Shown here: in pieces, positions 1 to 6,653 of the stretch
Layout of the letters: every line of letters begins with the position of its first letter
Position numbering within the stretch: the stretch's first letter is position 1
From: Rhodoblastus sp052145335
Lineage (GTDB): Bacteria > Pseudomonadota > Alphaproteobacteria > Rhizobiales > Beijerinckiaceae
Assembly (NCBI RefSeq): GCF_052145335.1
Contig: NZ_JBKQOU010000142.1
Span: forward strand, 1 to 9,120
Length of the DNA stretch: 9,120 nucleotides
Direction of reading: 5' to 3'
The notes under the pieces: model-generated
The model's input: only the letters and a program-made list of their open reading frames with translations
Told to the model about the DNA's origin: nothing
Database searches by the model: none
Made by a program: the position numbers and the translations under genes

Positions 1-2
1 TG

Positions 3-1274
3 GCTGTCGAAGCCATCGTCGCCGACCTCAAGAAGAACTCGAAAAAAGTCACCTCCAACGACGAAATCGCCCAGGTCGGCACGATTTCGGCCAATGGCGA
101 CACCTTCATCGGCTCGGAAATCGCCAAGGCGATGCAGAAGGTCGGCAATGAAGGCGTGATCACGGTCGAAGAGGCCAAGAGCCTCGAAACCGAAACCGAC
201 ATCGTCGAAGGCATGCAGTTCGACCGCGGCTATCTCTCGCCCTATTTCATCACCAATGCCGAGAAGATGATCGCCGAGCTGGAAGACCCCTATATCCTTA
301 TCCACGAGAAGAAGCTCTCGACCCTGCAGCCGCTGCTGCCGGTGCTCGAAGCCGTCGTCCAGACCGGCAAGCCGCTGCTGATCGTCGCCGAGGATGTCGA
401 AGGCGAAGCGCTGGCCACTCTCGTCGTCAACAAGCTGCGTGGTGGCCTCAAGATCGCCGCCGTCAAGGCCCCCGGCTTCGGCGACCGCCGCAAGGCCATG
501 CTGGAGGATATCGCGATCCTCACCGCTGGCCAGGTCGTGTCGGAAGACATCGGCATCAAGCTGGAGAACGTGACGCTGGCCATGCTGGGTCGCGCCAAGA
601 AGGTGCGTCTCGACAAGGAGCACACCACCATCGTCGACGGCTCGGGCGCCAAGGCCGACATCGAGGCCCGCATCGCCCAGATCAAAGCGCAGGTTGAGGA
701 AACCACCTCGGACTACGACCGTGAAAAGCTGCAGGAGCGTCTGGCCAAGCTCGCCGGCGGCGTCGCGATCATTCGCGTCGGCGGAGCGACCGAAGTCGAA
801 GTGAAGGAAAAGAAGGACCGCGTCGAAGACGCCCTCAACGCCACCCGCGCGGCGGTGGAAGAAGGCGTGCTGCCCGGCGGCGGCGTCGCCCTGCTCCGCT
901 CGATCGCCGCTCTGAACGGCGTTGTCACCGCCAATGCCGATCAGAGGACCGGCGTCGAGATCGTGCGCAAGGCCATCCAGACCCCGGCGCGCCAGATCGT
1001 CGACAATGCCGGCGCCGATGGCGCGGTCGTGGTCGGCAAGCTGATCGAATCGAAGGATTATAACTTCGGCTTCGACGCCCAGACCGGCGAATACGTCGAC
1101 ATGGTCAAGGCGGGCATCATCGATCCCACCAAGGTCGTGCGCACCGCCATCCAGGACGCCGCTTCGATTGCTGGCTTGATCGTCACCACCGAGGCGACGA
1201 TCACCGAAGCGCCGAAGAAGGAAACGGCGCCCGCCATGCCCCCGGGCGGCGGCATGGGCGGCATGGATTTCTGA
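3..1274 (+). CDS. groEL: Chaperonin GroEL (Hsp60), 5'-truncated by the window edge
   Basis: ATP-driven chaperonin that forms double heptameric rings and, with the GroES lid, folds cytosolic proteins. The frame is open from base 3 and gives 423 residues ending in a TGA stop. The family is about 545 residues long, so roughly the first 120 (most of the N-terminal equatorial domain, with the first ATP-binding motifs) lie outside the window. Visible in order: start of the intermediate domain (AQVGTISANGD), apical domain with GMQFDRGYLSPYF and KPLLIVAEDVEGEALATLVV, the KAPGFGDRRKAML segment, TSDYDREKLQERLAKLAGGVA, then the second intermediate and equatorial part. The aspartate of VEDALNATRAAVEEG (codon 828-830) matches the catalytic Asp398 of the E. 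coli protein. The tail is the usual Gly/Met-rich GGGMGGMDF. No frameshift or missing motif is seen. groES would be expected just upstream, beyond the window. An intrinsic terminator follows at once, so groEL appears to be the last gene of its unit. Alphaproteobacteria often carry several groEL copies; which one this is cannot be told here. Confidence 0.98.
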   Translation, partial: AVEAIVADLKKNSKKVTSNDEIAQVGTISANGDTFIGSEIAKAMQKVGNEGVITVEEAKSLETETDIVEGMQFDRGYLSPYFITNAEKMIAELEDPYILIHEKKLSTLQPLLPVLEAVVQTGKPLLIVAEDVEGEALATLVVNKLRGGLKIAAVKAPGFGDRRKAMLEDIAILTAGQVVSEDIGIKLENVTLAMLGRAKKVRLDKEHTTIVDGSGAKADIEARIAQIKAQVEETTSDYDREKLQERLAKLAGGVAIIRVGGATEVEVKEKKDRVEDALNATRAAVEEGVLPGGGVALLRSIAALNGVVTANADQRTGVEIVRKAIQTPARQIVDNAGADGAVVVGKLIESKDYNFGFDAQTGEYVDMVKAGIIDPTKVVRTAIQDAASIAGLIVTTEATITEAPKKETAPAMPPGGGMGGMDF

Positions 1275-1306
1275 TCCAGCTTCGCCAAAAAAGCAAAGTA
1301 AAAACA

Positions 1307-1334
1307 AAGAAGGTCGCCGAGAGGCGGCCTTTTT
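1307..1334 (+). terminator. Intrinsic terminator of groEL
   Basis: A 7-bp stem GGTCGCC (1312-1318) pairs with GGCGGCC (1323-1329), with one G-U wobble and a GAGA tetraloop, followed directly by TTTTT (1330-1334). An A-rich stretch precedes it. It starts 33 bases after the groEL stop codon and is the best-formed terminator in the window. Confidence 0.9.
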
Positions 1335-1580
1335 CGCGCAATTCCGCGCGGGCGCCCGAAGCGCGTCGAAAACGGCTCTCGCTCAAGCGCCAACTGGCAT
1401 TCTAATAAAAAAGCAGCTTCACCCTTGCGGCGCGCCGCTCAAGCACTAAAATTAGTCACGAGATAACATGACGATAGCCACTTTCGCGCAAACTTGGCGT
1501 AACATCCCGTCGCAGCAATTAAGCTGTTTGCAATCGATACAAAAAAGGCGATAGTTTTTTTGCTCGGCCCGGAGGGGCTC
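1335..1580. other. Intergenic region upstream of the HU/IHF gene; probably holds its promoter
   Basis: This stretch of about 245 bases carries no credible gene and is more A+T-rich than its surroundings, notably at 1400-1412, 1447-1455 and 1540-1560. Three weak sigma-70-like pairs can be read, none convincing: TTGCGG (1425-1430) with AAAATT (1448-1453); TTGGCG (1494-1499) with AATTAA (1517-1522); and TTGCAA (1528-1533) with ATAGTT (1551-1556), each with a 17-base spacer. The A+T-rich character fits a promoter or a binding site for a DNA-bending protein, but nothing decides between the candidates. Confidence 0.45.
1571..1577 (+). promoter_or_regulatory. Shine-Dalgarno site deciding the HU/IHF start
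   Basis: GGAGGGG lies just before the ATG at 1581; its GGAGG core ends 5 bases from that ATG. An in-frame TTG at 1560 has only a run of T before it and no ribosome-binding site, so the ATG is preferred. Confidence 0.8.
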
Positions 1581-1988
1581 ATGAACCTGCGTCAATACAA
1601 GAAGCTGATTTCTTCCGAACCGGTTGCCGCGGACAAAGCCCGCGGGGATTCCGTGGGTTCCGCTCCCGCTCCTGCGTCTTCTCTCGGCAAGACTACGACG
1701 CGGGTCGAACTGCTCGACGCCGTTTATACCGCTTGTCCATCTTTGTCGCGCGCGCAGGCCCGCGACGTTTTCGAAATCACTCTGGAAGAAATCGCCGCCG
1801 CCTTGTTGCGCGACGAGCCGGTAAAGCTGCGCTCCTTCGGCGCTTTTCACATCCGCTCCAAGCGCGAGCGCGTTGGCCGCAACCCGCGCACCGGCGTCGA
1901 GGCTAAGATCGAGGCGCGCCGGGTGCTGACCTTCAAGCCCTCGCCGACGCTGATCGCCCGGGTGAACGGCGAGCAAGCCGAGGCCTGA
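1581..1988 (+). CDS. HU/IHF-family DNA-bending protein with N-terminal extension (IHF-alpha-like)
   Basis: Small nucleoid-associated protein expected to bind and bend DNA as a dimer. It is 135 residues long, whereas HU and IHF subunits are usually 90-105. The HU/IHF fold runs from about residue 37 (GKTTTRVELLDAVY) to 130. It includes the VKLRSFGAFHIR strands (81-92) and the beta-arm motif RVGRNPRTG (97-105), whose Pro102 is the residue that intercalates into DNA in this family. The segment RRVLTFKPSPTLIARVNG closes the domain and resembles the alpha subunit of IHF more than HU. Residues 1-36 are an extra low-complexity Ala/Ser/Pro-containing segment with several Lys/Arg at its start (RQYKK) and no recognisable domain. 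The start is set by the strong ribosome-binding site at 1571. It stands alone between the groEL terminator and a convergent gene. It is probably a paralogue rather than the standard ihfA; exact subfamily is uncertain. Confidence 0.88.
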   Translation: MNLRQYKKLISSEPVAADKARGDSVGSAPAPASSLGKTTTRVELLDAVYTACPSLSRAQARDVFEITLEEIAAALLRDEPVKLRSFGAFHIRSKRERVGRNPRTGVEAKIEARRVLTFKPSPTLIARVNGEQAEA

Positions 1989-2029
1989 CCCCGATCAAAT
2001 CATCGGTATCGTAACAAGGCGCCGCGCGA

Positions 2030-3547
2030 TCAGCGCAGCGTCGCCGCGGTCGCGACCGTCTCGGCGGCCGGCGCCGGAACGCTGGCCACTTTCTGGATGC
2101 TGGGCAGCCCTGCCTGCGGCTTGTCGGCGGCAGGCTTGACCGTCGGCTTGGCGGCGGCGGTCTTGGGGATGACGGTCTTGCGAGCGACTGGCTTCGCCGC
2201 ATCAGGCTTGGCCACCGGTGTGACCGCGGTGGTCGCGGGCTTGGCCGGAGCTGCGACCGTGGCGGTCGCATCCTCGTTGCGGGCAGCGTTCTGGTTGGTT
2301 TCCGGCGTCGGCGGCGCGGCGGATACCGCATCGCGCTTGCCGAAAGACCCGATCATGCCCGCGAGCTTGTCGCCTTGCGCCCGCGCGGCCGCCAGCGGTT
2401 CGGAAGCCGCGTAAGTCGGTTGCTGGGCCTCGGCTTGAGGTTCCGGCTGTTCCGTTTGCGGCCCCTGCACGCTCGTCTGAAGCTGGGCGAGCTGAGCCGC
2501 CATCGCCGTCGGGGCGTGCTGCGCCCTGGCGTTCCAGCGTGGATTGGGATCGTCGAGCGCCAGTTCGACCGGCGGGACCAGCGCGTCCGGCCGGCTGACC
2601 TCGGCGATGCGATGGGCGAAGGCCGGATGCTGGGCGCCGTCCTGGTAGACCAGCCGCACCGGGCGTGTGCCCTTGGCGACCAGTTCCGCCACCGCGACCT
2701 CGTCGGCATGCTCGCGTGCGGCGGCCTTGGCCTCGATCTCTTGATCGAGCTTCAACGGCGGGCAGGCGGCTTCCGGATCCAGATGCTGGCCATTGGCGGG
2801 CTGGGCGTCGAAAACATAATGGCGGCCGCAGACAGCGACCATGACGTCATGCTTGGTCGCCTCGAAATGATCATTGCCCTTTTTCAGCTCCTTCCAGAAC
2901 GGCATGTTCGGGTCGAGCCGATATTTGGCGAGATTTTTCGGATTCATATGGAAGGGATAGGCCTGCATCTGGATGCCGTGCTGGCCGCCGGCGAAGGATT
3001 CGCGCGCAATCGCGTAAATTTCGGCGATCTGGGCGTCGGTCATCGAGAAACAGCCGGACGACGAGCACACGCCATGGACCATCACCGAACCCCCAGTCGC
3101 GCCATGCGCGCGGTCATAGGCGTTGGGATAGCCGACGTTGAAAGAGAGATAATAGGACGAATGGGGATTCATCATCGCCGGAGTGATCGTATAGAATCCC
3201 TCGGGAGACTGACGGTCGCCTTCGTGGGTCTTGGGGCCAAGCTGGCCGGACCAACGGCAGATCGGGAAGGTTTTCAAAAGCACATAGGAGCCGTCCGGAC
3301 GCATTTTCCAGACTTCCAGCTCCGATTCCTTCTTGTAGGCGCGGATCAGCATGGGCGCGGTGGGGGAAACGCCCTTTTCCGCCATAAGGCCCAGCGTCTC
3401 GTTCGACAGCGCCTGCATGGCGCGGGTGTCCTGCACATCGTTGCAGCCGGAAAGCGCGGTCAAAGCGCTGATCGCGACCCCGGCCAACGCCGATTTACGC
3501 AGAAAAGTGGCGCTGTGAAGATCGCCGGACTTGAAAAGACCGCTCAT
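2030..3547 (-). CDS. YafK/DpaA-type L,D-transpeptidase-like (YkuD-fold) lipoprotein with long C-terminal tail
   Basis: Predicted 505-residue periplasmic enzyme acting on peptidoglycan. Residues 1-35 look like a lipoprotein signal: basic RK near residues 17-18, a hydrophobic stretch, and the lipobox LSGC with Cys35. Residues 65-245 match the YafK branch of the L,D-transpeptidase superfamily, including SPEGFYTI (114-121), NAYDRAHGATGG (142-153) and the catalytic block MVHGVCSSSGCFSM, with His158 and nucleophile Cys166. E. coli YafK (DpaA/LdtF, about 246 residues) cleaves the link between Braun lipoprotein and peptidoglycan, so hydrolysis rather than crosslinking is possible here. Residues 250-505 are an extension, ending in a Pro/Ala/Lys-rich stretch (425-490) that looks disordered. 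The ATG at 3547 is chosen because it gives a proper signal peptide; the frame stays open upstream to 3826, but that would bury the signal and overlap accA. It is convergent with the HU/IHF gene, 41 bases apart. Substrate is unknown. Confidence 0.85.
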   Translation of the reverse strand: MSGLFKSGDLHSATFLRKSALAGVAISALTALSGCNDVQDTRAMQALSNETLGLMAEKGVSPTAPMLIRAYKKESELEVWKMRPDGSYVLLKTFPICRWSGQLGPKTHEGDRQSPEGFYTITPAMMNPHSSYYLSFNVGYPNAYDRAHGATGGSVMVHGVCSSSGCFSMTDAQIAEIYAIARESFAGGQHGIQMQAYPFHMNPKNLAKYRLDPNMPFWKELKKGNDHFEATKHDVMVAVCGRHYVFDAQPANGQHLDPEAACPPLKLDQEIEAKAAAREHADEVAVAELVAKGTRPVRLVYQDGAQHPAFAHRIAEVSRPDALVPPVELALDDPNPRWNARAQHAPTAMAAQLAQLQTSVQGPQTEQPEPQAEAQQPTYAASEPLAAARAQGDKLAGMIGSFGKRDAVSAAPPTPETNQNAARNEDATATVAAPAKPATTAVTPVAKPDAAKPVARKTVIPKTAAAKPTVKPAADKPQAGLPSIQKVASVPAPAAETVATAATLR

Positions 3548-3649
3548 GATCATATTCCATCGAATCGAAAGGCGGTCTCGAAGCGAACCCCGCAAGGGAT
3601 GCAATTTCGCGCCGCATTTCCCGAGGTATAACCCCATTAAGCTTACACC

Positions 3650-3663
3650 TTCCTTTAAAGGAA
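3650..3663. repeat. 14-bp perfect palindrome upstream of the YafK-like gene
   Basis: TTCCTTTAAAGGAA reads the same on both strands. It lies about 100 bases upstream of the chosen start at 3547, inside the 205-base gap after accA, and so in the likely promoter region. It could be a binding site for a dimeric regulator. No convincing -35/-10 pair was found beside it, though TATACC (minus strand, about 3625-3630) could serve as a -10. Chance occurrence is possible. Confidence 0.35.
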
Positions 3664-3697
3664 TGCGGACGATCCGCCGCCATGGTGAAGGAATCGT

Positions 3698-3745
3698 AAA
3701 CAATACGCAAGCCCGCGGCCCTGGAAACACGTCCTCGGGCTTGCG
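3698..3745 (-). terminator. Probable terminator of accA
   Basis: A 10-bp perfect inverted repeat, CGCAAGCCCG (3706-3715) and CGGGCTTGCG (3736-3745), begins 8 bases past the accA stop on the minus strand. The loop is 20 bases. On the minus strand the stem is followed by TATTGTTT, a broken U-tract, so this is a weaker intrinsic terminator than the one after groEL, or a 3'-end stabilising hairpin. Confidence 0.6.
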
Positions 3746-3752
3746 CCGCCGA

Positions 3753-4706
3753 TCAGAACTTACGCCCCATGGCAAGGAATTTCTCCTCGCGCGCGGCGCG
3801 CACGGCTTTCGCCGAAAGCCCGGCAAACCTTTTCAACGCGGCTTCCATGGCGTCGCCAGTGGCGCGTATGGCGCCCTCCGGTTCGCGGTGGGCGCCGCCG
3901 AGCGGCTCTGTGACAATGCCGTCGATAATGCCGAACTTGAGCAGGTCCTGGGCGGTGATCTTCATGTTCGTCGCCGCGTCCTGCGCGCGAGACGAATCGC
4001 GCCACAGGATCGAGGCGGAGGCTTCCGGCGAAGCGACGGTGTAAATGGCGTTTTCCAGCATCAGAACGACGTTGCAGGCGGCAATCCCCAACGCGCCGCC
4101 GGAGCCGCCCTCGCCGATCACCACGGCGACATTGGCCGTTCCCAGCACCAGCGCCGCCTCGGTGGCGCGCGCGATGGCCTCGGCCTGGCCGCGCTCCTCC
4201 GCCTCGACGCCGGGAAAAGCGCCCGCCGTGTCAACGAAGGACAGAACCGGCAGGCCGAAACGATCGGCCAGTTCCATGATCCGGACGGCCTTGCGATAGC
4301 CCTCCGGCTTGACCATGCCGAAATTATGCTTCAGCCGCGAGGCCGTGTCGGCGCCCTTTTCCTGGCCGAGCACCGCGACCGGCTGGCCGCGAAAACGGCC
4401 CAGGCCGCAAACCATCGCCTCGTCCTCGCCGAATTTGCGGTCGCCGGCGAGAGGTGTGAAATCCTCGATCAGGCCGGCGACGTAGTCGAGGCAATGCGGG
4501 CGCTGCGGATGGCGAGCGACCTGGGTCTTCTGCCAGGGGGTGAGACTGGCGTAAATTTCCGCCAGCGCCTTGGTCGCCTTGGCCTGCAGCTTGCTCAGCT
4601 CCTCGGCGATAGGCGGTGAATCCTCGCGCTCCGACAAGGCCCTCAGGTCTTCGACCCTGGCTTCGAGTTCGGCGACGGGCTTTTCGAAATCGAGATAGCT
4701 GGCCAT
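3753..4706 (-). CDS. accA: Acetyl-CoA carboxylase carboxyltransferase subunit alpha
   Basis: The alpha half of the carboxyltransferase of bacterial acetyl-CoA carboxylase. Together with AccD it moves the carboxyl group from biotin on AccB to acetyl-CoA, making malonyl-CoA, the first committed step of fatty-acid synthesis in the cytosol. The 317 residues match the usual family length. Seen in order: the N-terminal helical part MASYLDFEKPVAELE; RHPQRPHCLDY (65-75); the crotonase-fold core with FGMVKPEGYRKA (129-140), FVDTAGAFPG (157-166) and IGEGGSGGALGI (197-208), whose glycines form the oxyanion region; and YTVASPEASASILWRD (222-237). The frame is open further up to 4802, but the family start is the Met at 4706. 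It is a single gene with its own probable promoter and terminator; accD is not in the window. No defects are seen. Confidence 0.97.
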   Translation of the reverse strand: MASYLDFEKPVAELEARVEDLRALSEREDSPPIAEELSKLQAKATKALAEIYASLTPWQKTQVARHPQRPHCLDYVAGLIEDFTPLAGDRKFGEDEAMVCGLGRFRGQPVAVLGQEKGADTASRLKHNFGMVKPEGYRKAVRIMELADRFGLPVLSFVDTAGAFPGVEAEERGQAEAIARATEAALVLGTANVAVVIGEGGSGGALGIAACNVVLMLENAIYTVASPEASASILWRDSSRAQDAATNMKITAQDLLKFGIIDGIVTEPLGGAHREPEGAIRATGDAMEAALKRFAGLSAKAVRAAREEKFLAMGRKF

Positions 4707-4773
4707 GGTCCGATTCTTTTGGGCGCAAAGCCGGAAAAGCCCGTCACCCCGAGTGGATGACCGACGCCCGCGG

Positions 4774-4802
4774 AAACTGGCTATTTCGCACTGCGAAGTC
4801 AA
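4774..4802 (-). promoter_or_regulatory. Candidate accA promoter with an operator-like inverted repeat
   Basis: On the minus strand GCTTGACT contains the good -35 hexamer TTGACT (4802-4797). The 17-base spacer leads to CAGTTT (4779-4774), a poor -10. Directly after the -35, and overlapping its last base, is the inverted repeat TTCGCA-G-TGCGAA (4797-4785), 6-bp arms around one base. A repressor bound there would block RNA polymerase. The promoter is about 70-95 bases from the accA start. No known regulator motif is assigned. Confidence 0.35.
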
Positions 4803-4814
4803 GCCTTGTAAGGC

Positions 4815-4920
4815 ATCGGAGCGTTTTCAAGCGAAGCGAGTTCCGGTTCGCGTTAAGAAAACGCGTAAAAACAAAAAACTACAGTCCCAATCCGATTCAT
4901 TCGGATTGGCACGGCCCCTA
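4815..4920. repeat. Composite intergenic hairpin repeat between accA and serA
   Basis: Three parts lie in a row on the plus strand. First is an imperfect hairpin with outer arms GCGTTTTC (4821-4828) and GAAAACGC (4857-4864) and inner arms GCGAA (4831-4835) and TTCGC (4847-4851). Next is an A-rich linker (4867-4878). Last is a perfect 9-bp hairpin, CCAATCCGA (4887-4895) and TCGGATTGG (4901-4909). The order, a GAGCGTTTTC...GAAAACGCG hairpin, an AAAACAAAA linker, then a short hairpin near CTAG, matches a dispersed intergenic repeat that I recall from many Rhizobiales genomes. No second copy lies in this window, so repeat status rests on memory, and the outer boundaries are approximate. Confidence 0.6.
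4867..4909 (-). terminator. Probable terminator of serA, formed inside the repeat
   Basis: On the minus strand, 8 bases after the serA stop, CCAATCCGA pairs with TCGGATTGG across a 5-base loop. After an 8-base gap (GACTGTAG) comes a T-rich run, TTTTTTGTTTTT. The gap between stem and T-run is longer than in textbook terminators, so efficiency is uncertain. Confidence 0.5.
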
Positions 4921-6504
4921 GAATTTCAGCGCCTTGGCCTGCTTGACCCCCGGAAGTGCGAGAATCTGAGCGAAAACAACGTCCGGCGCCTCCCCGTCGA
5001 TCCCGACCAATGCGATGGCCGATCCGCCTTCCGCGTCGCGGCCCAATGCGAAAGTCGCGATATTGACCCCCGCATCGCCGAGCAGGCCGGCGAAACGGCC
5101 GATGAATCCAGGCTTGTCCTCGTTGGACACATAAATCATCGCGGGCGAAAATTCGGCATCGACCTTGATGCCCTTGATCTCGACAATGCGCGGCTTGCCG
5201 TCGTTGAATACCGCTCCGGCGACGGAACGGGTCTGTTTTTCCGTTTCGACCGTCAAAGTGATCAGGGAATCGTAATCGCCTTCGGCGGCTCGGGTTACTT
5301 CATCGATGACGATGCCGCGCTCCTTGGCGACCACCGGCGCGGAAACGACGTTTACATCCGACAGCATCGGCCGCAGGAAGCCCGCCACCGCCGCCGCCGT
5401 CAAAGCCTTGGTCTTCAACTCGCCGACGTGGCCTTCGTAGGTGATGGTCAGTTTCTTCACCCCCGCTTCGGTCAATTGACCGGCGAAGGAGCCGAGCTTT
5501 TCCGCCAGGGCGATGAACGGCTTCAGGCGCGGCGCCTCTTCCGCCGTGATCGACGGGAAGTTGACGGCGTTGGAAATGGCGCCTCGCGTCAGATAGTCGG
5601 CCATCTGTTCGGCGACCTGCAGCGCGACATTTTCCTGCGCCTCATTGGTGGCGGCGCCGAGATGCGGCGTGCAGACAACATTCGGATGGCCAAACAGCGG
5701 ATTGTTGACCGCCGGCTCCTCGACGAAAACGTCGAAGGCGGCGCCGGCGACCCGGCCCGCGTCGAGCGCCGCGCGCAAAGCCTTCTCATCGACCAGTCCG
5801 CCGCGCGCGCAATTGATGATGCGAACGCCCTTCCTGGTTTTCGCCAGATTTTCGGCGGAGAGAATGTTCCTGGTCTGCGCGGTCATCGGCGTGTGCAGCG
5901 TGATGAAATCGGCGCGCGCCAGCAGATCGGGCAACTCGACCTTTTCGACGCCGAGATTTTGCGCCCGTTCCGGCGACAGGAAGGGATCGAAGGCGATCAC
6001 TCTCATTTTCAGGCCCAGGGCCCGTTCCGCGACGATCGCGCCAATATTGCCGCAGCCGATAATGCCAAGCGTCTTTCCCGTTATTTCGACGCCCATAAAA
6101 CGGTTCTTTTCCCATTTGCCGGCCTGGGTCGAGGCGTCGGCGGCGGGAATTTCGCGCGCCAGGGCGAACATCATGGCGATGGCGTGTTCGGCGGTGGTGA
6201 TGGAATTCCCGAAGGGCGTGTTCATCACGATCACGCCGCGCGCGGTGGCGGCGGGAATATCGACATTGTCCACGCCAATGCCGGCGCGGCCGATGACTTT
6301 CAGGTTTTTGGCGTTTTCGAGAATTTTTTGCGTGACCTTGGTTGCCGAGCGAATGGCGAGGCCGTCATAATCGCCGATGATCGCGGCCAGTTTTTCCTTG
6401 TCCTTGCCGAGCGCAGGCTGGAAATCGACCTCGACGCCACGCTCCTTGAAAATAGCGACGGCGGCCGGCGAAAGGGCGTCGGAAATCAATACACGAGGCG
6501 ACAT
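4918..6504 (-). CDS. serA: D-3-phosphoglycerate dehydrogenase, long form with ACT domain
   Basis: Catalyses NAD-dependent oxidation of 3-phosphoglycerate to 3-phosphohydroxypyruvate, the first step of the phosphorylated serine pathway. The 528 residues fit the long type, as in Mycobacterium and many alphaproteobacteria, with an intervening allosteric-substrate-binding domain. Seen in order: N-terminal substrate domain (1-100); nucleotide-binding domain with the GCGNIG motif (150-155) and the acidic FDP (172-174) that binds NAD ribose; catalytic Arg234 (NCARGG), Glu263 (VEEP) and His281 (TPHLGA); the intervening domain (about 318-450); and the ACT domain (about 455-528, IYVSNEDKPGFIGRFAGLLGDAGVNI cut short in places), the usual serine-sensing module. 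A strong GGAGGGA ribosome-binding site (6511-6517) lies 6 bases before the ATG. It is downstream of serC on the same strand across a 149-base gap holding a repeat; an operon is likely but not proved. The TAG stop lies at the edge of the composite repeat. Confidence 0.97.
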   Translation of the reverse strand: MSPRVLISDALSPAAVAIFKERGVEVDFQPALGKDKEKLAAIIGDYDGLAIRSATKVTQKILENAKNLKVIGRAGIGVDNVDIPAATARGVIVMNTPFGNSITTAEHAIAMMFALAREIPAADASTQAGKWEKNRFMGVEITGKTLGIIGCGNIGAIVAERALGLKMRVIAFDPFLSPERAQNLGVEKVELPDLLARADFITLHTPMTAQTRNILSAENLAKTRKGVRIINCARGGLVDEKALRAALDAGRVAGAAFDVFVEEPAVNNPLFGHPNVVCTPHLGAATNEAQENVALQVAEQMADYLTRGAISNAVNFPSITAEEAPRLKPFIALAEKLGSFAGQLTEAGVKKLTITYEGHVGELKTKALTAAAVAGFLRPMLSDVNVVSAPVVAKERGIVIDEVTRAAEGDYDSLITLTVETEKQTRSVAGAVFNDGKPRIVEIKGIKVDAEFSPAMIYVSNEDKPGFIGRFAGLLGDAGVNIATFALGRDAEGGSAIALVGIDGEAPDVVFAQILALPGVKQAKALKF

Positions 6505-6562
6505 GGCGCATCCCTCCGGGAATGAAACGATTTGATTTTTATTTTGCTTTGGGTTCTAGCGC

Positions 6563-6644
6563 CGTCATTGCGAGCGAAGCGAAGCAATCCAGACCCAGCT
6601 TGCGGCTTCTGGATTGCGTCGTCGCTACGCTCCTCGCAATGACG
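6563..6644. repeat. REP-like hairpin repeat between serC and serA
   Basis: CGTCATTGCGAG (6563-6574) pairs with CTCGCAATGACG (6633-6644), and GCAATCCAGA (6584-6593) pairs with TCTGGATTGC (6608-6617), giving a long imperfect hairpin covering nearly the whole 149-base gap. The centre is AGC-TTGCG-GCT. The ends CGTCATTGCGAG and GCAATCCAG are a pattern widely seen in proteobacterial intergenic repeats. Only one copy is in the window. In a serC-serA transcript it would form a strong stem that could protect or end upstream mRNA and so set the ratio of SerC to SerA. Confidence 0.75.
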
Positions 6645-6653
6645 TGGTTGGAC

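Noticed and set aside
1452..1976. 174-codon minus-strand open frame opposite the HU/IHF gene
   Set aside because: It is the reverse of a well-supported HU/IHF coding region and extends into the A+T-rich promoter region; no homology is recognised.
1991..2006. CCGAT...ATCGG hairpin between the convergent HU/IHF and YafK-like genes
   Set aside because: Only a 5-bp stem with a 6-base loop and no T-run on either strand, so it is not called a terminator.
3548..3826. N-terminal extension of the YafK-like protein by 93 residues
   Set aside because: It would overlap the accA end and its terminator hairpin and bury the lipoprotein signal. The Met at 3547 gives a normal signal peptide.
2375..4619. Plus-strand open frames of 418 and 362 codons (2375-3631 and 3531-4619)
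   Set aside because: Antisense shadows of the YafK-like gene and accA, with no recognisable domain or good ribosome-binding site.
4705..6525. 606-codon open frame on the plus strand across serA
   Set aside because: It lies antisense to serA, shows no family resemblance, and reads as an Arg/Gly/Asp-rich shadow typical of high-G+C DNA. SerA on the other strand has all its catalytic motifs.
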